Of a DNA stretch of 64,000 bases, positions 1-13,381 are shown piece after piece. The notes beneath the pieces were generated by a model that did no database searches, had not been told where the DNA came from, and was given only the letters and a program-made list of their open reading frames with translations. The number at the start of each line of letters is the position of its first letter. Position 1 is the first letter of the stretch. Position numbers and translations under genes: made by a program. Location of the stretch: positions 3,348,001 to 3,412,000 of the forward strand of contig JAMXDE010000005.1 of assembly GCA_026770025.1 (NCBI GenBank), read 5' to 3'. Source of the stretch: Craspedostauros australis (lineage: Eukaryota; Bacillariophyta; Bacillariophyceae; Mastogloiales; Achnanthaceae).

Positions 1-123
1 AGCACAGCGCTGTTCAAGTACTCCAAGTCACGCCGTGTGGGCAAGGAGGCTATTTGTGCAATGCCAGTCTCGCGTTCCACCGAACGAGTATCGTTTAGCG
101 CCATGTGGGATTGTCCGGTGTTG
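1..123 (+). CDS. Possible 3' end of a gene cut by the window edge
   Basis: Frame 1 is open from base 1 to a TGA at 121-123 (40 codons), ending in a Trp-Asp-Cys-Pro-Val-Leu tail. It has no start in the window. The stretch is short enough to be open by chance, and no family is recognised. It is listed only because a plus-strand gene entering from the left would end this way. Confidence 0.2.
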
Positions 124-699
124 TGATTTTCTCTTGCGCCTTCTTGTGTTCAGGGTGTGACCGATGTCCTTGCATCCAGCGTTCCCCGATGACTGCTGCG
201 TCACCACGCTGTTCTTCTTGCGCGATTCGGGAGATTTCAGGAAGGGCTATTTCGTTTCGTGCGCTGGACAGACGGGAAAATATACCATCGTGCGACTGAC
301 AGACGATAGCGAGCAACTTTGTTGTTGTTCTTGATGACATCACAAAGTGACCAAACTAGGACACGCTTCATGCTCCGTCTCGCACACAGAAGACCAACAA
401 TGAGGTAGAAACAGGTTGAATAGGGCTTGCCCCATCTCGTCACGTCACATGTCTGCATTCTGCGCACTCACGGAAGGCAAGCATGGCTACTCATGTAATG
501 CACTTCCATTCCTATCATAACTTGCATAATGCATATTGCAGGTACGGCAGAGCTCGTCGTCGTCTCGGCCATAGAGAGAGGTCTGCATGGTGCTCTACTG
601 TTGAAGCGACCGTCTTCTACTCTCCCTCTCTTCCTCTTCCCAGACTGCTCTCCTTCCATATTTCTCTACCATGCTCCCACGCACCCCGCAGCACAGTAC
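124..699. other. Intergenic spacer, 3' side of the ArfGAP gene
   Basis: No supported gene. Short ORFs on both strands overlap each other and show no domain or composition bias typical of the coding regions here. The right part should hold the 3' UTR of the minus-strand ArfGAP gene; no clear polyadenylation signal was recognised. Confidence 0.5.
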
Positions 700-3600
700 C
701 TAACCGAAAGGAACGTTCGGCAAGCTCTTCATGCTCGCTTTTTGGAAGCTGTAGTCAAAGTCATCGTCATCGTCGTCAAACTCGACGTCGTCGTGCATGT
801 TCCTCATGCTGTGGCCAGCGCTGGCGCCGTTGCTCCTGCCGCCGGCTTTGCCCTTGCGCTTGGCGATGGGAGTCGAGACCAGATTCTGCGACTCCGTGAT
901 GCCATCCAGCATCATGAATTGCTTCACGCGTTCTCGGTGCTCCTCCGTCTGCGATCGGAGGGAATTGTCTGCCGTGCCGCTGCGGGTGGAGCGATGCCGA
1001 GATGATGACGACGACGGCTTGCTACCCCGCTTCGACGAGCGGTGGCTCCTGGAGTGAGAATCGGTGCGGCGAAAGTCGTCGACGGAATGAATGTCCGAAT
1101 CCATGCTCAGGATCGTGTGATCGTCCTGAAGGCTTGGGAACGTGGTGGGCAGGTCAGTGCGCGTTGCGTGCGTCTCCGATGTCGCTGGTAGGAAGTCGCT
1201 CAACGAACGTTGCTGCGACGCCTTCTTTCCATTCCCGATGACGCGTTTGCGACGGGGATTCAACGTGTCTGGCGTGCTCGCCACCGATTCATCGTAATTC
1301 ACCAGCGAAGGCAGAGTGCTGGCATCGACACTGCCAACATCTTGTGATAGATCGTCCTCGTCACAATCGCCGACGCTGTTCGCGGTGCCTCTGTTGGTGC
1401 TGTTGACGCTGCCGCCGGATGCTGCCGTTTGCTGGATGAGCTCCGCCAGCTTCGCGGCAGCCTTCTGACGGATGTTGTCATCGAGCTGGATCACCTTGCC
1501 GTTCTTGTCCTTGATGCCGGTGGCCGACGGCCCCAGAAGATCATCCAGGAATGCGGTCATCGCGTTGGCCTGCTCGATGGAGCTGATATTCATCTTCCTC
1601 ATCATCTCGGTGCTTTCACCTGTCGACGAAGCAGCGCTTGCCACGGCCGGCGACGGAAGAACCGCCGTGATGGAGCCATCATGGTAGTACATCTCGGAGC
1701 CAACGCTGGATGGCGACACGAACGACTCATCGCATCCCAGCGTTCTCGAATTGGTCGAGAAGTTCATGCTATCGTGATTGACGTGCCGTTTCGGCGGTGC
1801 CGTGAGCGTGTCATTCGACAGCTCCTGCTTCCACCGATGGTCCGATGACGGGCTGCAGCTTCTGGAGTCCTTGTTCTTGATGCGTGGCTTGGTGGTCATC
1901 TTCTCGCGCTCATAGTCTGACATCATGGACATGGTGGCCCTGCGTGGTTCGTTACGACGGCGGCTGGACGCTTCTTTGATCGGCACGGTGTATGTCTGCA
2001 TCGGGGACTCGGGGCTGTCGTCCCGCACGAACAGCTCCTTGCTGGATGCCGGCCTCTGGTGTTCATGCGCATTGCCATCCCTGTTCTTGCTGCTGCTTCC
2101 GCTTGAGTTCTTCGCACCGTACGATGTGGGCTGCCCGTGAAAGGTCGCACGTCCCAGCGGGTCGTTCTTCTGCGCTCGTTTCTTCTTGGCCCGCTCCAAT
2201 CTCGCCTTGTCCTCGTTCGTTATCAGGTTCCTCGACGATGATGGCGCCGTTGGGGGAGTGGGGGTGGCATGCGTGGTGGAAGTGTTGTTGCCCGTGGAGG
2301 AACGACGCCGCTGTCTCGATCTTTCGCCTGCTCCCATATCCGACGACTCGACGCTGCTCGATGAGAAGATATCCTTCTTGGAACGTCTGGGATCAACGCT
2401 CTTTGGCTGTCCCGTCTGGTGCGAAGAGGATCGGCTTGATTGTCGAAAGGTTCGGGCGGATTGGGGTCGTTGGTTCTCGTACTTTTCGCTCTCATCGTAG
2501 AACACCGTGGGTGATCCGCTTCGGCTTCTCGTGTTGCGCGCTCTGGAGGCAGGTGGAGATGAGGACGATGACGACCTCTGCTTCGTTGGGAGGTTGGACA
2601 TGGATGCGCGTCGGCGTGACTTGAATTCGGTCTCGTCTTGTTCGATATCCCCGCCGCCGCCTCCGTCGTCGTACTCGTCATACAGGTAGTACTTGTCGAG
2701 CTTGCGGTTGCTGGACTTTCTGGTGAGGAGCTGCGATTCCTTGGATTTGCTGCGCTTCTTCTTGCTCGTGCCATGGTTCGACGATGATGATAACGATAAC
2801 GGGACGGTGGCCTCATTCTTCATAGCATCTGCCGCGCTCTGCGTTGCGGGTTTTTGCGAGAAACTCTCCTCCGACCCGTTCAGGTACTCTTTATTTGAAT
2901 CAAGGCCACCGTCAGAGGCCGGGCCATCCTCCCGGATGGTGGTCTGGTACGAGTCCTTGGACGCTGACTTCTTGCCGCTTGGGAAGCGTTTGGTGGCGAG
3001 TGAGAAGAGGCGCGAGATGGCGTTTTTGGATTTGTGCTTGCGAGGGGATGACATGTCATGGTGGGAGTACACCTCCTCTGTGAGTTCGCTGACTTCATCC
3101 TGGCTCGTGGTGTAGATGAGGGGACCCTTGTTCATCTCGTCGATGTGCTTTTGCAATTCGGATTCGTTGGCAGCAGCAGCAGCATTGGCGGCGGCATTCG
3201 TCGGTGGAGTGCCCTTTCGCATGTTTTGCTGCTGGTGCTGCCGATTCAGTCTGGTCTGTTTGGATCCCGATCCTCCATGTCCCATGTGCTGCTGTCTCTG
3301 CTTTGACTGTTTCGGCTGCTGCCTCTGCGATTGGTCGTGCTGGGATGATGCTGCTGTTGTTGGTGCGGAGGGTGGCGGCGACGTTGGCGAGGATCTGTTC
3401 TTTTCGTTGCCGCCGGACGGCGTCGAAGATGATGAGGTGGCTGCCGTGGCCGCACCGCTCTTGTCCGAAGATGCCTTCTTGCGGATGGAGCGTGGTTTGG
3501 AAGTGGTGCTGGCTGTTGGCGTATTCGGCATGATCTGCACATCCCGTTTGCAAAACTTTCTGAGTTCGTACTTCTCCCGTATGAACTGCTCTCGCATGGA

Positions 3601-4916
3601 CATGCCATCCGTCACAGACGGACGGTATTGGTCGTAGTAGTTGGAATTAAGGATGGATGCCTCGAAGTAGGCGTTGACCACTTCGTTGCCTCCATTTTCC
3701 ATCGCTAGAACATCTCGCTCCGTCACTGCAGATCGAACATGTGGAGACAGATGGAGTGGGACACATAGCGTTGCATTGCAATGCATTGCACGAATGAGTG
3801 TTGACGAATGGAATTGATTGGTTTGTTGCATCGGGGATTCCATTGTGAATGACCAAATGGCGATCATGTTCGAGAGGGGGTGATGGAGACGTTCGGTTGG
3901 CAATCAAATTGTGAGGATGGGGAAGCGAAAGAAGAAGCAGAAGATGATGCAAGTTGCGAAGACGGGGAGGTGAGAACAAAGACAACAAAAGTGGAAGATG
4001 AGATTGGCTGCACGAGTAATAGAACGTCCGCGCTTGTGTTTGTGTTTGTGCTTGCGCACGCAATGGGATGATGTACATGTACCATACTCGTGTGTACCAA
4101 CAGTGACGACTTACTGTTGTCCAGACCGATACTTCTCACGAAGCAAATGTGCGTCCCCAGGGCCCTGTTTGTTGGCAGATCCGCATGTGCATGTGTGCGT
4201 GGGCATGAGCATTTATTGTTGTTGTGTTGTGTTGCATTGCGTTGTGTTTGGATGTTTGCGCGTATCCCATGGTCGACGATTTGTCGAAGGGAATGCATGA
4301 ATTTGGACACAGGATCGTGGTGATGAGTGATGATGCAACGATGATACAAAGGAGGTCAAGCATAAAGCAAAAGTGATGAAAAAGGCATGGATGACAACAG
4401 AAAAGAGTATTGCGTGGAGTATTGTGTTGAGTATTGCGTCGAGTACGGATGTGCATGTTGACTTTCTGCATGTTATCTTCTGATGAGCACAGCATCCCAA
4501 CAGCGAAAATGAAAAGCAGGCAATGGCAGACATCCTTCCACTGACAACCCCAAAGACAGCAGAAGACAGCATAAGACAACAGAAGACAATGGGACAGGAA
4601 TCGTCAATCACAGCATAACTTACCGGTGCGCAATGGCACATTGATAACAGCAAAAGGCCCCGACCTTGAGCTGCTGCTGCTGCGGTCCGTTGTCGACGAC
4701 GATGATGGAGACCCACGTTGGTTTGGGGGCCGCGCAGTCGCAGCAGACTGGGTTGGCGTTCATTTGCACCTTGATGCGACGCGTGAGATCTCGTTTGTTG
4801 GCGGTATTGCCTCCTGCCTGGTCATTGGTGCTGGCATGGCCGTTGCCATTGGCATCGTGGCGATTCTGCGAGGATGATGATGAAGAGGATTTCATGTTGT
4901 GATCTGGGATGCTCAT
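700..4916 (-). CDS. ArfGAP-domain protein with long Ser-rich tail (3 exons)
   Basis: Exons 4916-4624, 4164-4115 and 3725-700 (minus strand) join in frame through GTAAGT donors and CAG acceptors to give 1122 residues. The zinc finger is C58, C61, C90, C93 followed by the conserved arginine R98 (CX4R). The rest of the ArfGAP fold follows (HRALGTH, FVRSIGLDN, NGGNEVVNAYFEA, FIREKYELRKFC), ending near residue 175. ArfGAPs stimulate GTP hydrolysis on Arf GTPases and control vesicle budding at Golgi or endosomal membranes. The remaining ~950 residues are Ser/Arg/Lys-rich and low in complexity, with a short acidic stretch near the C-terminus. The spacer between Cys pairs is 28 residues rather than the usual 16 because of a Gln-rich insert. 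The domain appears only after splicing: the long ORF that begins at 3903 starts inside intron 2. Family assignment is firm; the subfamily is not. Confidence 0.88.
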
Positions 4917-6646
4917 GTTCTGCTTGATCGTCAGCGATGGATACTGTTTGTCTGCAGTTTCTGTTGGGTTCTGCAGTGTTTGTTATCTGCTTCTCTGTGT
5001 TCGAATTGAGTCGGCGAAGAAAGGATCGTCGCTCTCTCCAGCGGCTGGATGTGAACCCGAGTCAATGGCGGCAGTCGTCGTCAAAGGATTTGCTCCGCTG
5101 TGTTGTGTCCGTTCAATTCCGACAATGACGACGACGATGATGCCAAAGAGCAAGAGGATGCGCAAGTATGTCACCCTCTACGGAGAGAGTGTCAGAGAAA
5201 CGTTGGGTCGGATGCTGCTCAAGCTCAAGCTCAAGCTCCAATTCAATCCTATTCAATTCCAGTCCAGCTCTGTCCGTTCCAACCTGTTCCTTTGTAACTT
5301 GCGAATATACCAGAAGACTTATGCTCCGGAATAGCGTGTGTCAGAGCAGAGCAGGGTTGCAGCTACGTTCTGTTGTTGCGTCGAGCCCTTCCGCTCCACG
5401 ATGATGGTAGCGCGAGTTTGAAATGCTGTTGACACTGGTGCTCCTGCTGTTGCTGGGAATACTTCGGCGCTGCAAGCAAGACCTTGTGTCGTGCTGTTCC
5501 GTGTTCTGTCGCTTTGGTTGCCGCGTCAGTCTCTCTGATTCCTGCCTTTCTTGTTGCTGTCCTTGTTGCTGTCCTTGTTGCTGTCCTTGTTGCTGCGGTC
5601 GTTCGTCGATGCCATGCACAGCGACAAGCAACAAACCAACAAACCAACCAACAAGCAAGGGAGGATGGTGTCAGCTCTGTGATGTCGTCAGAAGGGGCAC
5701 AGCTCTTCCTGTCTGATGTTGACTCTCTCTGGGATGATGCTGTGTTCACTGTTTCGTTGTTTCTCTCTCCACTTGCTATCTGTGACGCCACACGACGCCT
5801 GTTAGCGTTTGATGCGGTTCGTGGCGTGGCCTTTCGTTCTCGGTTCCTCACAAGTCTGTCCATCTGTACGTCTCTCTTCAAACGGTCATAATGAGTCATT
5901 CCTGTGACCAACACGAAATGTCCTGAGCATGTCTTGTTCGTCCAACGACTATCAATTAGGGCCATGTCGATGACTCCTTCACGAATGACAAGCCCAGCAC
6001 GAATGCTTCAACTAACAAATAAGAGTGTCTAGACATGAATACGAAGATAGAATACGGATACAATAACACTCATGTCCCGAACTGTGATGTTGCGCCTGGT
6101 TTGGTGTCTCTCTCGTTCTGTCTCCTGGAATTGCGGAATAGTTGTGTGGAACTGACATCGCCATCTGCGAACGGAGAGCTGTGCCGTTCGGTTGAGCCTT
6201 GTGTCTCTTGCGCACCCTTGGGCACGATGGTGTTCTGCGAATCTGTTTCGCTTCGGCTCATTGGCCCGTCATGGAGAATGGAACAAGGGGGGATGCAAAG
6301 TGGTCTCCGGGCTCTGTTGCGGCCATGAATCTTCACGAGCTGCTCGTGGCTATGCGGATGGTGGAGATTCACACCTGCTCCTCCCTAACTCGAAGACTCT
6401 CGAGATCAATTACATTGTTGGATATGCTAGGTGTATGTAGGAACGTGGTGTGGTTTATTGTACGTTACAGTCACGGTGCATTGGAAGTGAAAGGTGCCTC
6501 TTTGCAAGGAATGTTAATGTCTGTCTGCGTGTGCATGGTGCGTTTCTGTTTCGCTTCCTCCCCGCGTCAAGCAGTGTGAGTGTCTGTATGAGTGGTCTTC
6601 AGAGCGTTGGACAGCGCATTAGTGTAGTGTCGATGAAGCTCAACCT
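4917..6646. other. Intergenic spacer between two minus-strand genes
   Basis: Holds the 5' flank of the ArfGAP gene and the 3' flank of the next gene. A tandem 12-bp repeat lies at 5551-5595. The overlapping ORFs here are Gln- or Thr-Arg-repeat shadows of that repeat, and no convincing gene is seen. Confidence 0.5.
5551..5595. repeat. 12-bp tandem repeat (TTGTTGCTGTCC, ~3.75 copies)
   Basis: The 12-mer is repeated almost perfectly head to tail over 45 bp in the spacer upstream of the ArfGAP gene. It is an ordinary minisatellite-like tract. Confidence 0.9.
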
Positions 6647-8979
6647 CTAGTTCTGCTGCTCGTCATCGCCATCGTCGTCCGCGTGCACCGTGGTCCAGAG
6701 CCTTTGCGATGCCGACTTGAGCAGCCAGTGACGCTCGCACCCAGTGCGGAAGGCGGTCTGGATACGTGCCTGGAGCTCCGTGTCGCTCTGCACCATGGAT
6801 CGAATCTTGGGCGATGCTTCGCATAGGTAACGAAGACACTTGCATCCCTGGTAGGCCCTGTGATGGATTTTTGGTGCGCTGCGAATTCCGTCAGACATGA
6901 CCTGCACGACCTGCTGCGTGAAGGACGAGGAATCGATGATGTCTCGCAGGGTTCTGCCCTCCAGCTTATTGTGACCCTCGAGGTTGGCGATCACCTCTAC
7001 CGAATTGACGAAGCAAGTGAGGGCCATGTGGAACGAATGCCTCAGGAATCGCGTATACTCTGCGGGTCTCTGAGCGGATGTCTGCGCTGTCGTTGTTGTT
7101 GCTGCTGTCTGAGCTTCATCCTCTTCGTCGTCTGATGGGAACTGATCGACGTATCTGTGCTTGTCGGAGGTGGCCGTGGCGGAAGAGCCGGCTGGGAGAG
7201 CGACATCAAAGTCTGGGTACTCGCGTTGCAAGACCAGCGACGTGACGGTATCCTGGATAGATCTGCATGCCTCTTCTGTTGGTGCGACGTAAGCCTGGTC
7301 AGTGGTTGCTGACGATGACGACGATGTGCTGCCGCTTGTGCTGCCGGTCAGCACAGCCAACGCAGTGTCGATGGCGACCGACATGACTGTCTTGCGCGGA
7401 TCGGACATGACCACAAGCGACTCCAGGGCCACCTTCTTCTTGTGCGGCTTGTCGCTGGACAGGAACTGGTGGACGATGTCGAGGCTCGACGTTGTAGGCT
7501 GATTCGCTTCCTCTGCGGCCTCCTCGGTGTCGCTGGGAGCGCTCTCGCCGGACTCATCCTTGTCATCGTCCGAGGAGAAGTCGCTGCTGTCGTCGTCGTT
7601 GTTGTTGGCCTTGGCCTCGAGCTTGGCGAGGACGTTGTTGACGGCGCGCTCGGTGGATTCGATTGCTGCTCTGTCGAAGACGTCGTCGATGCGGAAGTGG
7701 GATTCGTCGAGATCATCGGACACAGCTGCCTCGACGATGCGGCGGACGTATCCAGCGCAGACCATGGCATCGCCCTTGGTGCGGTGGATCTCAAGCAGCA
7801 CATCGTTGGAAGCTCTGCACTTCCACAGAGCGAGGTGGAGCTCGGCGTCCTCCATGGTGAGGAGGGTGGCAGACACTGGGTCGTTGTTGAACTTCGCCTG
7901 GATGCTCATGGCGTGGAGGCTCTGGGTAACGCGCTCGAGGATCGCAGGGAGGGAGTGCTCATCCAGCGACAGGCGGTTCTTACAGAGATGCACAGGGTGG
8001 TATCGCGGAGTGGGCTGGAGCTGGGGGTCGCTCCATCCGCTTCGTGGCGTGTCGATCTCAACCAAGGCGACCGGCGGTGCGAGGCTCTTTGCTGGCGTGG
8101 CCTTGTTGAGATGTCTGGAGAATTTGGAGGGAGCTGATGCTGTTGATGTTGTTCCTGTTGCTGCTGTCTTGGCGGCTGTGGTGGAGACCGTGGATTGCAG
8201 CTGCAGACCAGATGCGTGTGCGCCACCTCCCAGGTTGCTGATCATGCCGCCCTCGAGGGTGCGAAGCTGTGTCTCGGTCTTTGGTTTGATGGCCATCCCT
8301 CTGCGCGATTATTCGTAGTATCCGGATATGGAAGAATTTGGGTGTGAGCGTGGTAGACGTCGCCATGGGTGTAGATGTAGATGCAGATGGCCATGTTCGG
8401 GAGCGGAAGGCGGGAACCGGTTTCGTTGTCGCGGAGCGCGGTGTGCGCGTTTGTGTTCATGTGATGTTGCGATTCGCGCGTGAGAAACAAAAGCGAGAAC
8501 AGATTATCGTTCATCGCCAATAGGAAGAGCAATTGGGTTGGTACCGCGTTGCATGGAGGTGTGTGGTGGGTATAACGAAGAGGTGACGGTAGTTGCGGGG
8601 GTGGACATTTGGGAAAAGCGGTGCAGTTGGGCTTGTGTGAGAGATGGATCCGTCTGGGCGCTGTTGTTGTTGTTGTCGTTCTTGCGACTGCCGGCAGCTG
8701 CCGTGATATCTCAACGAACTGTGGAAAGAACGCAGCAGCAGAGAGAGAGAGAGAGAGAGACGGAGCATGCCGAGGTTACGTTACGTACCTGAATGTTGGA
8801 AGGTCTGGCTGGTGGCTGACATGGCCAACGACTGCGGAGGAAGGCAACTGCTTCTTCTTGCCGACGCTATCAATTCCCAGCGCGCTGCTGTCGGCGCTGG
8901 CGCTGCTTGCGACACTGACATTGTCATCATCGTTGCTCTCCATGAAGGCGGCGTTCGGTGTGTCGTTGGGTTGGCTCAT
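6647..8979 (-). CDS. Unknown conserved-type protein, 614 aa (2 exons)
   Basis: Exon 1 (8979-8789) ends at CAG|GTACGT and exon 2 (8300-6647) begins after CGCAG. The split codon is Arg and the frame stays open, giving 614 residues. The first ~120 residues are Ser/Thr/Ala-rich and probably disordered. A globular-looking segment starts near RLSLDEHSLPAILERV and includes LLEIHRTKGDAMVCAGYVRR. A Ser/Asp/Glu-rich acidic linker follows, then a helical C-terminal region that may be ARM/HEAT-like (AYQGCKCLRYLCEASPKIRS). There is no signal peptide, membrane segment or catalytic motif. The intron holds a (GA)10 tract. I do not recognise the family; a helical scaffold is only an inference. Starting at 8296 instead would give a 549-residue product lacking exon 1. 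Confidence 0.72.
8741..8760. repeat. (GA)10 microsatellite
   Basis: Perfect dinucleotide run inside the intron (8301-8788) of the minus-strand 614-residue gene. It is likely length-polymorphic. Confidence 0.95.
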
Positions 8980-10376
8980 TGTGCTGTGTGCTGTGTCTTG
9001 TGTCTTGGTAGTGTGTGTTGATGTGTGTCCTTTGTTGCGTTGGTTGCCTCTGTGTGTGTGCGGAGTGGTGGTAGTGCTGGTTCGTTGCTGCTGTTCCGCT
9101 GTTGTCTTTGGGTGTTGTTGTTGGTTTGCTGTGATTTTTATGGCTCTGTGGTGAACTTTTGGTAACGTTGTTCGTCGTGCTTTTGCCGCTGTTTCAGCAC
9201 GGTTGTTCGTGCAGCTGGTTCGTGTGGCGCAGTGGCAGGTCTGGGTTGATTTTATTGGTTGCGCTTCTCTGTTGTCAACCTATGTAAGCGTAGTACTGTT
9301 TCAATGCTCACCAGTACTCTGACCTTCGCGTCTCGAGCTTTGCGCTCAGCGCCAAAACCACCCAAATTCGGAATTGTTACGTCGCGTTCCGTCGCGTTGC
9401 ATTACCAGTTGTCGCACGACCGACTCGTGGCTGCCGCTTGTCCCGTACCAGGAATGACACAACACAACACGACCTCGCTGCGATGATGTTAATGGATGTG
9501 GGCGCAGCACCACACGCACAGACGTTCCTTCTTTCGTCTTCGGACTTTGGTTGTGTCTCTCACCTTGTGTCTTCGTTTTTTGCCCCAGACGTGTGCTGGA
9601 TGCATCGCGTTTTAGCCCCCAGGCTTGCAGGTCAGACACGTATGAGTGGAACGAGGAATGAACATCGCCGACGTCACAAACTCCGCGCTCATGTCGTTCA
9701 CGTCTGATAGTGTTCGAATGGCACAGATGACATTTATGGGACGGCTCCTACTTAAACGGCTTCTGAACCGTGGTACTTAAATGTGTGGTCGATGCCCTTG
9801 GCCAATCTCCAGACGTGCAGTTGCCCCATCAACAAATCACCCCCCGAGGGCTTTACTGCACATCAAGTTGCTTGGTGGCACAGAAGGCACATGCGTTCCT
9901 TGCGCAGCTGCAAAAGCCACCATGACCACTTCCAACACTCGTACTCTGAACACGCGTCTCTCGACACGAATACAAGAAGAGGTGACAAGATGGTGGGGAC
10001 AATCGCGCTTTGGTGGCGACAATGCCAAAGAGCGAACTATACTGATGACAGAGGCGATATACACATATACTTATTTTCGTATGTTTTGAATCAACGATCA
10101 GGCACTCAATCGTTGTTGTTGTGCGTAAGCGGTTGCATTTGCAACATTTGTGCAACATAATATACATTTCACCGCGTGTACCAGGATGCAATCGACATCC
10201 ACACCCGACGAAAACGCGTTTCCAAGGGGAAATGCGCCAAAAAGCCGTGTTGATGTTGACTTTCGGGTGATGAGTTCGTGACTGGCGACAGGTCCGATGT
10301 CCGTGTCTATGGTCATTGGAGTGTAGAGCCGAGAGCAGAGTAGAGTAGAACGCAGAAGGTGGAGCACAGAACAGCA

Positions 10377-10415
10377 GAGTGGAGTGTGGAGTGTGGAGAG
10401 TGGAGTGTGGAGCGG
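10377..10415. repeat. Degenerate GTGGA minisatellite
   Basis: GAGTGGAGTGTGGAGTGTGG-type units repeat with small variations over about 40 bp in the 4.4-kb spacer. Confidence 0.8.
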
Positions 10416-10538
10416 AACCCCACTTCGATTCCAAGCATCACACCGACATCGATGACCATGGCATGCTGCAGAGGGCCTCCATTGTCGGTGACCGGAGTGA
10501 TCTGTGGCTGCGTTCTTGCGAGTGCGTCGCACTCGGGG

Positions 10539-10557
10539 GAGAGAGAGAGAGAGAGAG
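10539..10557. repeat. (GA)n microsatellite
   Basis: Dinucleotide run of about nine units in the 4.4-kb spacer. Confidence 0.9.
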
Positions 10558-13381
10558 TGGAGTGATCCTCGGCGACGCCGCCCCAGGGAGATTCCATTAC
10601 CAAAACCGCAACATAGCCATGTGGAGAGAACTTCTCGCAGACCATCGTTCGAGTATTATGTACTCGTTTCGAAAATCTCAGAGAGTAGCGAACATGTGCT
10701 GCTTCACAATCATCGATCGATGACCGAAGGGAAGGTTGGAGGAGTGGCAACGACAGCAGGCGACACGTCCACAGAAAGAAAGGTCAAGGGGGAGACGGAC
10801 ATCATACGCACATCCTCAATTATGGCGGTGAATGCACACAGATCATGTTTCGGGCCATGAGGCATAGCGCATTGTCCATGCCCCGTAAATAGAGTAGATT
10901 TAGGTAGGTAATAGATCGGAGTAGATCAGGGTAGCGTACCTGCTCCGAAGAGGTCAACCGAGAAAGGACATTGACGAAGGATACGGACAAATGCTGCGCT
11001 TCCTCTGACTCTGTCCCTGCCTCTTCTCGGAAGCTCTCCGGAGAAAGTTGGAGCATCACAGGTCTCAAGCTTCCAACACGCTGAAATTGCAATCGCAACA
11101 ACTCTCCTGTCGTCGCCTCTGATCTATTCTTAGTAGTATTCTCCTGTGATACTCGTCTTCCATTCTCCTCTATTTGCTTCTGATCGCAACCCACATGAGA
11201 AGGAGACTCGATGACACACATACAGAGTATAGTAAGAGAATTGTAGAGGAACACCAAGAAATCAGAAGTGGGAACAGAATGCGGATTGGAAGCAGATCCG
11301 ATCACAACAGACGTGAGTGCCAAAGTGCGGCACGTTGTTGCGTGTTTGGCCAGTTCAAGAACGCTGGAACACACATCACAACATCACAGAAGAAGCCGAG
11401 ACCCCTCCACGGACGAGATAGCGGACTGGAAGCAGAGCCATCAGAGGCTCTGCATGAAGGAGAACCCTAATTGCAGCCATGCGTGCACACACAGAGTGAG
11501 TGAGAGAGGAAGGTGAGGAAATGAGAACGCAAACCATCGCCTCTTGGGGGGTCTCCAGAGTTGACGTTGAGGTTGAGGTTGTCGGAATCAACAACTCGTC
11601 GCGTGTGATCTGCTCCCTTCCTTCGGGTCTGCAGGTGCATTTGCACTCTTGCATTCACGCTCTTGCATTCGCAGTTGTGTAGTCGTGCCTGAACCGCGCC
11701 ACGCGAAGGTACGCATCGACCACAGTTGGAGTGTTGCTACCATGGTATGATACGGTACGACAGGAGTTGGGGTTCCAGCGCATTTGCACGAAGTGGATGT
11801 GAGTGACTCCGTACCATTGTGGCCTCCCATGCCTGTCTCGTGCTCTCTGGTCGCATTCCGTTCCCAGTCTGTGGCGGTGTTGTGTGATCCTTGCCACTTG
11901 TCATCAACCACCCTGCGATTTGTGAGGAGGTACTGGTGGGTGGCGGTTTGGAACGATCGGCTCCTTCAGACGTGATGCACAGCGACACCGCCCCCTTTGT
12001 GCCGTGAGACGTGTGCTTTCCTGTCTTGGGCGCGATGGTCACGTTTGGAGGCACTGGGGTGATGGTGGGGATAGGAAAATCAACCGCTTCGTGCTCTGAC
12101 TGGTACGCCTTCGCCATCTCGGAAGTGGTAATGCCAATCACGACCGAGATGTGAGGAGGGTCTTTCTCGGAACTGTGATGTCCACCTCCTCACTTTTTGT
12201 TGTCCAAATCGCAGCTCTCGTTTGCGCACACTTCACATTTCGCACTTCGCACATTCTCGTCAACAAAATGAACTCGTCGTTGTTATGTTGGGCTGGTTCT
12301 GGAGAATGAAGTATTCTAGTATGGAAGTCGTCCTCCACAACAAGCGACATACCCGGTGACTGTGCTTCCCATTTATTTTATATCATGTGAAATTGCACGT
12401 GTTTGTACGAGTACTCGTCCACAGGTTGCTGTCAGCTCTTCACGCTGCATGTGTGCCGGTTTTCAGTGGACCGACATGCGATCTTCGGTTTCCACGCAGA
12501 TGCAGTGCCATGTCTGGTTCAGCTATCGCTTTTCCATCATGCCCGCACTCCACTTTCTGAGCACATTTCTGTCGTTGGAGTTGAAGTCGGAATTGAGCCG
12601 TTCCAACCGCCCATCAACTTCCCCTTGTGTGCCTTCACCATCTTTCCTCCCTCTCTTGTACTAGCAGTACACTGTTTGCCGTGTCCCTTGCTTCCCAGAC
12701 ATGCGGCTCTATCTTCAACATGAGCACTCGTATCATACGTACTGTGATGGCAGATTCCATTGACGCGATGACACCGCATCCTCTTGCAATCACAATTGTC
12801 ACTGCCATCGACGCCATCAGCGTGGCACGCAACAGAGCGAAGACCTATCTGGATAGAGCGTCCCCCCTGAACAAACGCGAACAATACCATACAATTCAGG
12901 CAGCACCAAGTGATGTGATGCAATGCGACGCGATCCAATCATTTCAGAACAACGCTGTTCCTTCGTTCGCGTTTTCACCCAGGGTCAGCATGATGGGTCA
13001 ACGTCTGCATCATCATCGCCAACAAAGTGCAGCGCTTGGTTCATTCAGCAACACACTGCATCGCATCACATTTCTGCACATTCAATGTCTACCATCGCAT
13101 GCACAGCTTTCCAATTCCGGCAGACAAGCGCTCTCATTCATTCGTGCGACAGCAGGGTCATGCTCTCTTTCCTTCAATGCCACCCAGAGGATGGCGCATG
13201 GTTCGATACATCTTGTGCAAAGTACCATTGTTCATTTCTTTTGTGCTATTTCAGGTTAGTGTTAATGTTGTACAGTTGAACTTACATCAGATCCGTTTGC
13301 GAGTGGTTGATTCAATACTCGCGCTGGTACGAAAGAACCCCCCACGATTGTTGCTCTTGTCCCCTCTTTGATTGCCTCTGA

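Larger units (their letters stand above)
8980..13381. other. 4.4-kb spacer without supported gene
   Basis: The left end is the 5' flank of the 614-residue gene (minus). A GTGGA-rich degenerate minisatellite lies at about 10377-10415 and a GA run at 10539-10557. ORFs of 100-210 codons occur on both strands (for example 10820-11374 minus, 11737-12141 minus, 12627-13259 plus), but they overlap, lack recognisable domains and lack plausible splice partners. RNA genes or small exons here cannot be excluded. Confidence 0.45.

Noticed and set aside
3726-3903. Long ORF start at 3903 (minus) for the ArfGAP gene
   Set aside because: The first ~60 codons lie in intron 2; a CAG acceptor at 3726 joins to the ArfGAP exon upstream and restores the domain.
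5363-5965. 200-codon minus-strand ORF with Thr-Ala-Thr-Arg runs
   Set aside because: Repetitive translation of the 12-bp repeat; the adjacent frame gives Gln-Gly runs equally well.
10820-11374. 184-codon minus-strand ORF in the 4.4-kb spacer
   Set aside because: No recognisable motif or splice partner and many overlapping ORFs; not distinguishable from chance.
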